A stretch of 64,000 nucleotides of DNA, taken from Eutreptiella sp. 'Long Island Sound 2002'. Taxonomy: Eukaryota; Euglenozoa; Euglenophyceae; Eutreptiales; Eutreptiaceae. This document shows positions 11,069 to 22,089 of this stretch, in pieces. Both the position numbers and the translations under genes were made by a program. The stretch's first letter is position 1; every line of letters starts with the position of its first letter. Below the pieces are notes generated by a model. The model ran no database searches and was not told the DNA's origin. It saw nothing but the letters and a program-made list of their open reading frames with translations. The stretch lies in assembly GCA_964036045.1 (NCBI GenBank), contig OZ038383.1:10060430-10124429 (forward strand), written 5' to 3'.

Positions 11069-11293
11069 GTGCACTACCAGCAAGGAAGCGCCGTAAAGGT
11101 CAAAATGGAGGGCGCCATAAAATCAGGAGAGACGCATGTGATTGCATGCACGACGCCAGCTGAGGCAGCATGTCTTGGGCAAACACAATTTTTCACCGCA
11201 CTTGCACTAAAAAAAATTGGGCAAAGAAGGAAAAAAGATCTTGTGATTGTCACTGCGTACAATGACCAACAAGCATTTGCAGGGCAACTTTAG
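11069..11293 (+). other. Short ORF downstream of integrase remnant
   Basis: A 74-codon ORF directly downstream of, and probably part of, the same retroelement. It has a basic stretch (KKIGQRRKKDLVIVTAYND) but no motif I can name. Confidence 0.3.
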
Positions 11294-11324
11294 ACCCCCT
11301 TTACCTGTTTTTGCCCCAAGTGCC

Positions 11325-11850
11325 CACAAGGTGGGGGATGGTCCGTGGGCAAGGGGCGGTGCGCAAATTGATCAAGCAGTTTTGAGCCCCTCCAGCTGAA
11401 CCGTCGAAAATTCCAACACGGCATTTTTTTGACACTGTCACCATTCACAATGATTGAAAAATTCTTATAAACTATGTGCCAGACTCTCTCTACATGGTTT
11501 TCAACGCATGTGGTCACGAGGTGGTCCATGGGCAAGGGGTGGTGCACAACCTGCACCAGCAGGTTGCAGTTTCCAAGGCTGAAAAAGTTTCCATGTTTTT
11601 CATATTGTGACCAGACAATGCTCAAAAAAAACCTCCAAAGCCTGGTATAGACCCTTGTCATGTGCATGTCACCCCATTTGGCTACTACGTGGTGGGATGA
11701 TCCACGGGCAAAGGGTGGTGCACCATTTGCTCAAGTGGCTTTCAGCCCCAAGGGCTTGAAATCGAAAATTCCAACCTACAAAATTTGCGCATTTCTGGGT
11801 CATTGTGGGTGCTCACAAAGAGGGGAGATGTGTTGATGGTGCATATCAAT
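11325..11850. repeat. Three diverged tandem copies of a ~180-bp unit
   Basis: The phrase TGGTCCGTGGGCAAGGGG and its variants recur at about 11339, 11522 and 11697 (periods near 183 and 176), each followed by GGTGC(A/G)C and by similar A/T-rich text. Copies are well diverged, which suggests an old tandem array. Confidence 0.6.
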
Positions 11851-13250
11851 GTGCAGCAGAAACGCCCCCTACCCAGTGGTGAAGCATGCAACTCCACAAA
11901 AGAGGTGTGCTTGTCCAGCTGAAATCCAATTGCTCTGCCACTTTGCTTCATACCCCCCCCCCTGAAAATCTCCCCCCTTTTGTTGGGTCGGTTCACAAAG
12001 TTCAGGGACCGCACCACAAAAACATACCACTCCACAGCTGCGACTATACATCAAATTTTTCACTGGTATGCCCCTGTGGGTTTTCTGCACGGTGCAGGAT
12101 TTGGGGCTGTGGGTGACATGGGTTGCATCAGACGAAAAAATGAAAATTCCTGGTGTTCCAGCAGGGGCTGCAGGGTGCAGAATTTGGGGTTGCAAAGAGG
12201 AGTCAAAGCTAGCAGGGGGCACCAGCAAAGGAAGAACTAGGGAGCGCATCAGAAAAAACTATTGTCAAGGTGACGGTTCCCCCCCTGGGGGGGGGGGATT
12301 TCAAGAGGGGGGGGGGGGTACATCAAGGGGCGTTGCAAAAGAAAGGAAAATCAAGCAGACGAGTTCAGTACAGCAGGCGTGACAACGTAGATCCCATTAT
12401 GAAAAGTTTGCGGGACCTGAAGCACCAAAATGACACTTTCACCGCCTCGGCCACTTTTTTGTCCTGTTTCATGGCAATCCATCAATATTAGCCTGAAGCT
12501 GTGCCAAAGCTTCAGGCAGTCACACAAGACTGCCGAGCTCTGAACCCTCGAAGAAGAGCTGTGCACACATGGGCAAACAGTTTCGTGGCCCCACTTTACG
12601 CAGTTTGGGGGCAGAGCTGGAAGCTGCTGAGTCGGTGCCCTGCAGCAGCAACCAATGCAAACACCTGCCCCTTCATTTCCCTGTCCACACTGGCAACACA
12701 AAAAATTTGCATTTCATGGTTGTCATGAACTCACTGCCATGATACACTGCAACAGTCATCGCTCCAAATTTTGACTGTCATGGCTTGTCACCCTATGGCA
12801 CTTCCACAAGAGGGGAGCTAGTGGAAGGAGGGGCCAGGCAGGGAGGTATATGGGTTTTGTATCCTGTAAAGGGGCTGGCCCATGCTTTCAGAGCGCAGAT
12901 GAACAGGACTTCCAAAAGAGGTGACCAGGAAACGCGCATGCAAACATCGCAAGCAAGACACCGTTCAGCAGGCCTGACAGCAGGTTAGCCGCACGCCAAC
13001 AAAAACCACGGCAATGAGTCGTACAGAGATTATTGATTATCATTGATCATCACCGCTTCCACTTGCGCAATCATGGCCGGGGGGGAAAAAATGAGGGAAA
13101 CCAACAGTCAGACAGGGGTGTGGTACTTTGCCAATGCCGTCCTGACGCGCAGCCCACATGCAAGGGGTTCAAGGGGGGAACCTTTGCGCTGTGTGTGCAC
13201 TGCGTGCTACTTTTGGACCTCTCCCTCTAAAGAGCCCCGGACACACCCCT
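11851..13250. other. Repeat-rich interval without a supported gene
   Basis: Contains one TGACGGTTCCCC module (12271) followed by C-run and G-run, and short open frames only. No gene is supported. Confidence 0.6.
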
Positions 13251-13309
13251 TCCAAACGCACTCAAAATTAGGCCACCCCAACTGCCCTAGCTCGACACAG
13301 TTGCAAGCT

Positions 13310-13860
13310 ACCCTCCCCCCGCCCCATGTCCATCCCCCAGGGACGACGGTTCCCCCCACCCGGGGGTGGGGGGGTGGGGACTGTCGCCAAGTGATGCCCC
13401 CCCCCCCCCTCTTGGGGGGGGGGATGGACACCACTCAGGGCCAACCACTTACCGGTGCATACTATGTAGAATTCATGGCTGGTCAGCTGCTTGCTGTAGG
13501 TTGCCCAAGGATCTGGGATACACGTTGACATGCATACATGCTGATGGTGTCATGCAGTCATCAGTTTTCTCACTGCCCCTTCTTCTAGTGTAAAACTTCC
13601 TCTTGCTGTCTCACATAGTCTTGAACAACTGCACATGTTCCCCATCAGCGACAGGGATGGACGAAGTAGCTGCAAAGGGCTTCACTGTAGGCTGCTTTCT
13701 ATGTTTGGGTGCAAGTTTGGGTGCAGGTTTGGCAACTGTTGGTGCCTCCAACTTTTTGGGGATCCACTTTTCCTCCAGGATGTCCCGGGTGAAATCCAAA
13801 TTGTCCCCAAAAGTGCGGCCTAACCCCCAGGTTCCAGGAGCAAACTTTGCCCAAACCACT
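13310..13860. repeat. Dispersed repeat family R13/17, copy 1
   Basis: This interval shares three ordered blocks with 17430-17760: the CCATCCC...GGTTCCCC hairpin-like C/G tract, then ACCACTTACC...ATGTAGAATTCATGG, then the GGATCCACTTTT.CTCC.GGATG block. Copy 1 has an extra ~150 bases between the second and third blocks. On the minus strand the third block is the coding end of the ORF at 13611-14118, and its translated motif (EEKWIPKKL) is kept in copy 2 as EQKWIPPKL. Confidence 0.75.
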
Positions 13861-14118
13861 TCACTGTCACTATCCATTTCACTGTCCTCATCAGTGGTAG
13901 GACAATCTCCCTCCTCAACCACCTCGCCATCACTGTTGATCACCTTACCTCCTGAAACATTGTGTACACTCTCACTGCCACTAGAATGCACAAACTTAGG
14001 CCCATTTGAGGCGGACCCATCAAAGGTGGACCTATCGGAGGTGGATCCATTGTGTTCATCACCACCATCTTCATCATTTTTTTGCTGGACCCTGCAGTCA
14101 CAGTCTCATGAGGAGCTT
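13611..14118 (-). CDS. Acidic Ser/Asp-rich ORF, multicopy, probably element-encoded
   Basis: The frame is open for about 169 codons to the stop at 13611. The N-terminal two-thirds is low-complexity Ser/Asp/Gly/Glu/Asn; then comes a denser part with VVWAKFAPGTWGLGRTFGD and DILEEKWIPKKLEAP, then a Lys/Pro-rich tail (KPAPKLAPKHRKQ). No known domain recognised. A homologous but broken stretch exists at 17590-17760. The start is unclear: an ATG lies at 13991, but the frame is open upstream and may be spliced. An element-encoded gag-like or accessory protein is the simplest guess. Confidence 0.45.
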
Positions 14119-15000
14119 GGCTCGTGAAATGACCATTTTTTGAGTGACCACTATGCGCTTGTCTCGGTGATCAATGATCCACTGACACAGGCATACCACC
14201 ATTGCATTGTACCGTGTTTTTCCCCCCCGGGCGTTGTGTTAGCTTCGCTTGTGCCTCAAGCACATGTTTGATTTGTCTCCAATCGCGGAGAGATTTGGGC
14301 ACAATCTCCAAGTCCCTGGCGGCTTGTTTGTCACCGTGTCCGTCAGCATATCTCTCGGGGACGCCATTGTTGCCTCATTTGTGCCCACGGAGTGTTCCAG
14401 AGGTAGGGTATGTGGTGTATATTTGGAAAGCCCTTGAAAAGGGCTATTCGGAACATCCCAGGTGTGCATGCTATACTGATGACATGTTTGAGATTTTCGT
14501 CCTTTTTGGACACTGCCTGTGTTGCTTTCTACCTGTTTTGGTCAACAGGCATCCATGTCCACATACAAATTCACGCCACGTGTTGTTGCATCCCCAGATG
14601 CACCCCAGAAACCTCTGGTTCGGAAAAGAGCACGCTCTGGCGGTCCAAACTGGGTGGAGGTTACTCGTCATATGTCCCCTAGTGGGAACAGGTGCACGGT
14701 GCACGGTGCGCCCACGGTGCGCAACGTTTGGGGCAATTACCTAGCTTTCACCCCCCAATTGGACCCTCACAGAAAGGTACCACACAGCAACATTGGCACC
14801 CGGCAAACGGCCAAGAAATGGTTATCACATGAGTTTCTTGCAATCCGAATCGAATCTGGATTGTACACAGCAAAATGATTGATGTACAACATATAGATAT
14901 CCAAAGGGGGGGGGGGGGGCGTCCTCACCATCCACGGAAGCATGCGGTTCATCAAGTTCCTGGGGTGTGCCCCGACCATGAGGTTCAGGTTTGGAAGACG
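14119..15000. other. Interval with no supported gene
   Basis: A plus-strand frame at 14264-14406 ends at a GTATGTGG donor-like site and reads like protein, but without a partner exon. The run GGTGCACGGTGCACGGTGCG at about 14690 belongs to the GCAC/GTGC motif that recurs in the window. Confidence 0.4.
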
Positions 15001-15001
15001 T

Positions 15002-15214
15002 TCAGGGTGATGGGGATGGGCTCCGAATGTGGAACTCGAGGCGGTGCAGTGCAGCAGCATCATGGATCACTCCCTTCCCATTCACCTCATACTGTATGTG
15101 TAGGTAATCACCGGCGCGTTGCGAGGGACCCAGAATAGGAGCGGGAACCTGCTCATTTGCGGTATTGCAGTTGTAGAAGACAGGGGTACCTGCTCGAACC
15201 CAAGACAAAGACAT
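15002..15214 (-). pseudogene. Second SH3/Tudor-like small ORF
   Basis: A 70-codon ORF reading VRAGTPVFY, then VPAPILGPSQRAGDYLHIQY and a HRLEF ending. This is the same ordered pattern (G.xV.., VPA.I.G.S, L.I.Y, RLEF) as the ORF at 624-887. Its start overlaps the tRNA-like unit at 15181-15240. Probably a mobile-element fragment; function unknown. Confidence 0.35.
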
Positions 15215-15240
15215 TGTGTTGCTGAGCTATCGATCAAGGG
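15181..15240 (-). repeat. tRNA-derived SINE-like unit
   Basis: On the minus strand: GATCGATAGCTCAGCAACAC (A-box core TAGCTCAG) and, about 20 bases on, TTGGGTTCGAGCAGG (B-box core GGTTCGA). Spacing fits an internal pol III promoter. No cloverleaf can be closed, so this is a SINE head or tRNA relic. Confidence 0.6.
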
Positions 15241-15475
15241 ATAGCATGCACAATGCAATCCTCAAGGCATGCAAGGTGAAATGGGGCACCAGTTCCGCAA
15301 CACAGCACCTCACAGGGCAACGGCAAAGCAAAACAATGGCGTCAAGTAAATTATCTAAATAAAAAAGATGCACGGTGCGCGCCGCTCCCCTCTAGCACAG
15401 CAAAAAGGCCTCGTACATCCGGTTCGCAACCTGCATGGAGCAAGGTTCGGCTGACGAAACAACAAAATGTGGACC

Positions 15476-15660
15476 TCACAATTGATGGCGTGTGGGCCAT
15501 GCCGCTCAACACAGGGTGGGTGCCTGTGAAGGCACGCAAGCTGCAAGATTGGCAAAAATTGAAGAAATACATTCCAATTCACAAATAGGGCGAAGTCTGA
15601 CCCAAAAGAGTCCCAGCACTTGTGGAAGGGAACAACAATGCGGACGACTCGGATTCGGAA
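15476..15660 (+). pseudogene. Coding-like fragment, possibly element C-terminus
   Basis: Plus-strand frame reading LTIDGVWAMPLNTGWVPVKA and then KLQDWQKLKKYIPIHK before a stop. A shifted frame carries an acidic end (ADDSDSE). It looks like protein but no family is recognised. Confidence 0.25.
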
Positions 15661-15896
15661 TAATCAGCGGTCCCCTATGCATTGCTCCTTCCCATGTATC
15701 GTCAAGTTTCCGGCCGTTTGCTCAAAAATATGGTCACCCCCCCCCCAACCCATACAAGTCTGAAACGGCCTTTTCTCACACATTTCAAGAAGTATACACA
15801 TACCCCCCACCCCCCAAAGAAACAATATTTTGGCACATCGGATGAAAAATTCAAAAACTCCGGGGAAAATGCCAAAACCCACCAAGTTGGCGCACA

Positions 15897-16369
15897 ATGA
15901 ATGTCCCCGAGAGATATGCTCGGTATTCCAGTTTCCGGCGTGCTGAGCAGTGCTTGCGCAAGAGATGTGCTAATCGAATGACTTTGGGTCACCGCTTGGA
16001 AGGCCTTTTCTACAAGTCCACAACCACGGCATATGTTGCCACTGTGGCGGAAGGGGGTCGATCTTGTGGGGGCAAGTTGCCTGCCAATGGAATAGCATTG
16101 GTGTCCTCAGTGTCCTCACAGAGCATGTGGCTGAAAGAAGGCATGCAAAGTGGACTAGAGTGGATTGCATCTGCTACACACCCTTGGGGGTGCCAATTGT
16201 ACAGGTGCCTCCATGGGACGTGGGGGTGGTGAGGCGGCTTGCATGGTTGTCAAGTGTTTCACGTAAGCGCAGGTATAAAGTTGCACCACGTTTGTACAAG
16301 ATGGTTCTGTATTGTTCACCATGGGAAAAAGGGCCTTGCACAACAGCCATAGGTTCCTTTGTGGAATAG
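15897..16369 (+). other. Two overlapping coding-like frames, unidentified
   Basis: Frame A (15897-16232) contains RYSSFRRAEQCLRKRCANRM; frame B (16064-16369) contains RRHAKWTRVDCICYTPLGVP and ends KMVLYCSPWEKGPC. Composition in both is protein-like, and the overlap suggests one gene with a frameshift. Not identified; possibly an element protein. Confidence 0.25.
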
Positions 16370-16404
16370 ATATAACGCACAACGGCGCCTTGAGGTAAGA
16401 TTTT

Positions 16405-16560
16405 CAGAGGTCTAAGGAGTGCGATGGGTCAGAACAAAGGAGGTGCACATGAGCTTTGACAACAAGATCTCACAATTGCACAGTCCTGTGCAATATTGAC
16501 ACGTTTTTCTTTCTAGGATTTAGCCAGTGATCCCCCCCCCCGCGGACAAAAGGGGGGGGT
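16405..16560. repeat. Dispersed repeat, shared with 17764-17938
   Basis: Starts TCAGAGGTCTAAGGAGTGCG and shares the ordered text ATGGGTCAGAAC, GGAGGTGCACAT, CACAGT/CAGTCCTGTGCAATAT and TTTCTAGGA with 17764-17938, ending in the same C-run/G-run module. Roughly 80% identical by eye, same orientation. Confidence 0.75.
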
Positions 16561-16678
16561 GCCTTCCGTTCCCATAAGACGTCGTGCAAAATGAAACAGG
16601 CCACGAACGGCTACGCTCCCAAATAGTTGCACTGCGCGCACTGCACTAAGGGCGCCCCCATGGTGGCGTGGGGCCCCA

Positions 16679-16720
16679 GTGAGCAAAACTAGTGAGCAAA
16701 ACTAGTGAGCAAAACTACTG
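16679..16720. repeat. Three tandem copies of a 15-bp unit
   Basis: GTGAGCAAAACTAGT is repeated three times with a change only in the last copy. Confidence 0.85.
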
Positions 16721-17429
16721 AAAATGGCATTAGACAAATTTAAGTGGGTTGCAGTCCTGAGCACAATGTGGATATGAACTTGGGACAACCCTTCACAGAC
16801 ATGAGCCCCTGCCACTGCTGCGGGCTCACACAAACATTCTCAAGCACAAAAAACGCCATCAGATAGAGTTGTAGTGCTTAGATGAGGCCATGCTAGCACA
16901 AGCCGCGGGGGCGGAGGGAGGCCACAAAGGCAAACTAAGCAAAACCAATACAAGATAAGCATGTTTTGTATGTACAGGCATGTAATGAGAACAGAAAGGA
17001 CAGATGACAGGTGAATACATGGTCGGCATGAAGCAGCCTGCTGAACACTGTCCTTGTCCCACAGGGCCATCCACGAGGCGGTGCTGGAAGTATGTCAGCA
17101 AGGGGGGGAGGGGACCAAAGGAGAGACTGAGAGACAGCACACACTCAGAGGCTGCCGAAGTGCACCATGGGCTTCAAACAATGTGTGGCTTCTGCCCCTG
17201 TCCTTGGTGCATAGCAATGCAGCAGACAAGGTCTCAGACACAAAACTGCCAATGTGCATCAAAGACGCCACTGCAGCTGGTCCTGCAGGAGCCACGCCCA
17301 AAATCACTGCAGCGAGTAAAGTGTGGCCATCATGGGGATAGGTGTATTCATATCCGAACCTCAGAAAATATCCGGTGATCAAGATAAGGAGGTAGCACCC
17401 TGGGCAAAATTTGAAAATCTCATACCCAC

Positions 17430-17938
17430 CCCCCTCTTGTCCATCCCCCCCCCCCGGGACGATGGTTCCCCCCCACCCAGGGGAGGACCGCCGCCAAGTG
17501 ACGGTTCCCCTCCCCGGGGGGGGGGGGGGGGGCACCACTCACGACCAACCACTTACCAGCACATAATATGTAGAATTCATGGCCGGTCAGTTGCTTGTTG
17601 TAGGTCGCTCAAGGATCTGGGATTGACGGTGACATGCATGCACGTTTGGGTGCGGGTTGGGGTGCAGTTTAGGAACTTTTGGGGCCACCAGTTTTGGGGG
17701 GATCCACTTTTGCTCCGGGATGTCCCAGGTGAAATACAAAACAGCCTTGAGAGAACATTTACAGAGGTCTGAGGAGTGCAATGGGTCAGAACACAGGAGG
17801 TGCACATTAGTTCTGACAACGAGGTTTCACAGTTGCGCAGTTCTGTGCAATATGACACTGACGTGTTTTTTCTAGGAACCAACCAGTGACGGTTCCCGTC
17901 CCTGGGGGGGGGGGGGGGGGTGGACAAGAGGGGGGGGA
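17430..17938. repeat. Dispersed repeat family R13/17, copy 2
   Basis: Carries all blocks of the copy at 13310-13860 without the 150-base insert, followed directly by the block also found at 16405-16560. It therefore looks like the most complete copy: hairpin-like C/G modules at both ends (17461, 17499 and 17887) and a minus-strand broken coding part (EQKWIPPKL) in the middle. Confidence 0.7.
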
Positions 17939-18200
17939 TCGGCACGAAAATTTGCCCAGCTTTTCACTGTCTGCTTGTACTCCAAGATGGCACCTTGGGC
18001 CCAAAGCCCATCAAACGGTGGCAGGACTACAGCCGTCTCTTGTTGCAGTCTTGTCATGGATAAGGAAGAGCTGCCACTGATCAGTGCAGTCCATTCAAAG
18101 AACTCAGAGGAAAATGTACTGGGGGCCAACGCATGGCATGCACACCGTGTGCATATTGTTGGCGGGCACTACAGACAACGGGTTGGGTAAAAAACAGCAG
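17939..18200. other. Open minus-strand frame, unidentified
   Basis: A minus-strand frame (17872-18129) is open and protein-like but carries no motif I can name. No gene is supported. Confidence 0.3.
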
Positions 18201-18374
18201 GTGCAGAGGTTGCGAGGGGTCCGTTGGGGACAGCTTCGGTGGGGAGAACTTCGGCACACCAAATGTGTGTGCGACCCATGTTTCTCGCCTGCCTTCATGC
18301 GGGGCTCAGACTCCTAATGAGGATTTACGGCATTTTGTATGAGGGACCTTCGTGCACAGCACACGCCAACGGCC
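18201..18374 (+). repeat. 174-bp dispersed repeat, copy 1 (partner at 47806)
   Basis: Nearly colinear with 47806-47980 over its full length, same orientation, about 85-90% identical by eye; for example CTCCTAATGAGGATTTACGG is exact in both. At 47.8 kb the unit abuts a Ty3/gypsy reverse-transcriptase remnant, so it is probably a retroelement piece. Confidence 0.85.
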
Positions 18375-21100
18375 CAGCCACCAGCGTGCCAACCTCAAAG
18401 TCTGCCAAGGGGAGTCAAGCCAGGAGACCACAAAACCATCATCATGGAATCCCGGCATGCAAACCAGTTAGCTGCATGGCCGTAAAATGCCTTATTGTGT
18501 GGTCATGCTGCTAAAAAGGAGGCACATGAAAATGATGGCAGTCTTGAGGTACAAAAAAACCCCAAAGCCAAAAATGCGGGGCTGGGGGGGGGAGGGGAGG
18601 ATGCAAACCGCCAACCCCCACCCCACCCATCCTAACGGCTTTTGTGCATTACATCTCAGGAATGGAACAATGAACAATGAACACATAGACTCCCCACCAG
18701 GCTCGTTCCTTGGGCCTGGTGCTCTTGTCTCGGGCAAAGACCGCCCGGGTAATAGCGTCTAGATTCTAGCTGGTTATACCTCTCCTGTCATGTTGGGTCC
18801 TCTCCTGTCATGTTGGGTCCTCAAAAGCCGGTATGGACAGAATTACACCTACGCCAACATATTGCACACATTCACAAGCTTCTTGTCAGCAACAAAGGTA
18901 GAGACTCACAACACCACGGGTAGAGCCACCTTAGGTAGGGCTTGCTATCGGGTTTCCTGACTTTCAACAGTTGGGGAATGTTCGAGATTTGCAAAGCATG
19001 GCAAAAGTGCCACCTGAGACTTTGGTTGGCTCACATATATGTGTCATTTTGGTATGCCCATCTTGAAACCCTGATGACATGCAACTACCCAACTCCAGCA
19101 ACTACCCACCACTTCCCTTGTGACCCCCCCCCAAGCGGGTAAACAAATACAGAAATTTGGGCACCAAAAAAAACAAACTTGTCTGGAGCTGAAGTCCCCC
19201 CCTCTGTACATGAATTTCATCTGGTGAACAGACAACTGCCAATATTGCACCATCCATCATCCCTCAAGGGCAAGGCCTTCCTGAAGCACTGGCTGCCATA
19301 GGCATTGGAACCCTACAATATGCACTGAGCATGCGCAGAGCCCATGCAGTGCTTGTGACTCCTACCCTCCCGCCCCCTTGCGAGAACAACACAAGTCCCA
19401 AAATTTGACGGAAACCACAGCCAGTGTTGTTCTGACAAAGCAGGATATTTAGAAAGGGCAAAGTAGGACATGGTTCCAAAAGTTCCGGAAACAACACCTA
19501 CTGTTGTTCTGACACTGGTGTTGTTCTCACAAAGAGGGGTAGTTGTAGAACTACAACGTTGGCTCTTTCATTGGTTGGATAATGGCGTGGCCAGGGGTGG
19601 CATTTGCATCGCGCAAGGAACTGGAAACCTCTGTCAACTGAAGACAGTCCTGCAACGGTGTGATCTCTATTGCAGTCCTGCCATTGCTGCTGGGGTTGGC
19701 AGTTGATGAGGGCGATGACGTTGGTTGGACGGATGGATGACCTGAAGATGGCTGACAGCAGTCGGTGACTGACAGCGGTTGCAGGGTAACAGCCAGGGTG
19801 GGCACAGGACATTGGTAGGAGGATATTTGACGGTTTTCGGCAAATAATTTACATCAGTGAAGGGCAATTCACCAAGGTTGGAGGCACAACCCCCCTCCTT
19901 TGTGCAACGACCAGCTATTTTTTTGCTGTGTGCCGGGACGGGGGGGGGGGGGGCATCGAGGGTTTTTAAGGGTAAAAAGAGTGCTGTTTGCCCAGCAGAT
20001 GGTTGCCGGTTTTTCATCCAGCGTGTTGCACTGGAGAACTGCCACAGAATACCCTGCCCAATAACAATTGCATTGACAAGCAACAATTACATTGCTCCAG
20101 AGAAGCCTGAAATGTGCATGCACATGTACCAAAACGGCTTTGCTCTGAGCTGCACTCTGCCCAGGAGTGAACTGGACAGACACAGGAAATTGCAGTAAGA
20201 CTGACAGTTCACTTTGGCACACATGCCAAAGTCATCCCATGTACCCACAAAGTAGTCTCAGATGCGCCCAATTTCGTCCTGCATGCCTCAAATTCCATGC
20301 TACATTGTACAGATGTTAAACTGCGTTCCATGTCCAACAAATTCCTCCCACACCCGTCGACCCGGGAAAAAAAAGCAATTACAGAAAAAGCACCGTTTGC
20401 CCAAAAAAGGTGTGGCCATTGTGCAAGCTGATCGTTGCGCAAAGGGGGGGGGATACAAATATGCAGTCCTGTAACCCTCCGGATAGGGCTCCATAGAGAG
20501 GACGCAGTCCAGATAACCAAAGACAATTTCTTGGTAGCACTCTCTGCATCCAATTGGACTGTGCAGGTCTTGCCACTGTGGTGCAATAGACTTGTAAAGA
20601 GGAATACTGCACCTGCCAGCATTGGACATGCAGAATGATGTTGAGAGAGAAAACAGCTGCCCTCCCTGTCTGAGCTCTGCAAACGTCTCCACACAATACA
20701 GTCCCAATGCATACATGTTGCTTGGACAAAGGGCACCAGTCCACACAGCACGCACAAGCGCAGTTCATGGGTCAACTGGTGGAAAAATTGACCCTTTGGA
20801 GGTGGGGATTTTTATAGAACTTCCACTCTCTCTTGGTAACTAGCACTGAAGGCCTGCCAGCGACGGCAGTAAGGGGTCATGCATTCTGTCTGGAAAACAC
20901 GGACTCTATATAATGTGGGTGTGATCTGCTTTGCCTAGTCAGAAACCCAATTAGCAAGAGCTGCTTTTTCCTCTATTATGGTGGTGTAGGCGACTCTTTG
21001 TACAACTACAGGACATTTTTGTTGTCTACTCCTGCCCCCTGCCCCTCAAAGGTCAAGGTTTGCAAGGAGCAACTTTGCGCCCAGCATGCAAGCACAACAG
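18375..21100. other. Interval without a supported gene
   Basis: Holds a direct duplication of 20 bases (18781-18820, TCTCCTGTCATGTTGGGTCC twice) and G runs near 18590 and 19937-19951. Minus-strand frames between 20209 and 20775 are open in three phases at once and carry no motif, so none is called. Confidence 0.5.
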
Positions 21101-21105
21101 CTATC

Positions 21106-21128
21106 ACACACACACACACACACACACA
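21106..21128. repeat. (AC)n microsatellite
   Basis: About 11 uninterrupted AC units. Confidence 0.9.
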
Positions 21129-21639
21129 GACTTCAGGGATGTGCAATCAAAGGTCGTCTATCTGGGAACTGGGAACTGGAGGTACTCCGTTACTGAGACG
21201 TACTGCTCTCGCACGAAACCAGGGCCAGGGCCATGAAAAGAGGTGAGTTCCTCCAGGGCACAGGGCATAAGCAATCAAATACTCGGAAGGCGGTCAATCC
21301 AGGCCTGCCCGAGCATCCTGTGGCCAACAGGGATGAACAACACTTGGATGGCGCAAAACGTGCTTCACATGTGGTATTTGATCATTGTGATGGTCATGAT
21401 GGCCAAAAACAGTTGTGCAATTTTCGATTTTTGAGGTATTGAGGCCGAAAACTGCTTTGAAATCATTTTGGCTCTATTTTCAAAAATTCCAAAAGATACG
21501 CGATTTGCCACCCCCAAACGGGAGGGGGGATCTCTCCCAGCCCCCCTAAAAAGTGATTTTTCAAAGGCGGGGGGGGGGGGGGGTCTAGGGGGTTCATGAC
21601 CAACAACTCAGTGGGGGATACTGTTATTAAACAGAACAA

Positions 21640-21780
21640 AGGTTTTACAATGAGTTAACCCCGCAATTTGGCACCTTGGGATGTGGTACGCAAATGGGCC
21701 CAAAAAGAGGGGTATGTGACATTTCCCATACATGGAGACTCACCTGGTTTTGATCTAACAACCTCCGCGGCGTGGTTGCA
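21640..21780. repeat. Dispersed repeat family with GGGCCCAAAAAGAGG core, copy 1
   Basis: Shares ordered text with 42615-42745 and 43965-44125: a GGGRTRKGGTACGCRAATG block, CCCAAAAAGAGG, then a TGTGRCRTTT-like block and GATCTAACAACCTC. Same orientation in all three. Confidence 0.7.
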
Positions 21781-22007
21781 AAAAAAATCGTGTCAAAAAA
21801 TGGGGGGGGGGGTAAAACTCTTGACCGTCCAAAGCCCCTAAGCCCCCCCTCCCTACTTTTGAAAAAGGGCATCCGAGGGGGGTCTGGGGCTCAAAATCAA
21901 AAAATTCCTTGGGGGACACCTTTGGGTCCCGAAATGACGATTGTAGAAGGGATCACGAATGCCCCAAAAAGGTTGGGGTAGATAGCGCTTGCGCCTGCCG
22001 ATAGTAT

Positions 22008-22089
22008 GCACGAAGTCGCCCCCCCCCTACCTCCCCCCCCCTACCCCCCCCCCCCTACCTCCAAGGTAGGGGGGGGGGCGACTTCGTGC
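22008..22089. repeat. Inverted repeat with ~25-bp arms around a C-rich loop
   Basis: Left arm starts GCACGAAGTCG, runs through nine or ten C and ends TACCT; the right arm is its reverse complement ending CGACTTCGTGC at 22089. The ~31-bp spacer is only C, T and A. It would form a strong hairpin. Confidence 0.9.

Noticed and set aside
20209-20775. 188-codon minus-strand ORF
   Set aside because: Three minus frames are open over the same bases, with no motif and no partner exons.
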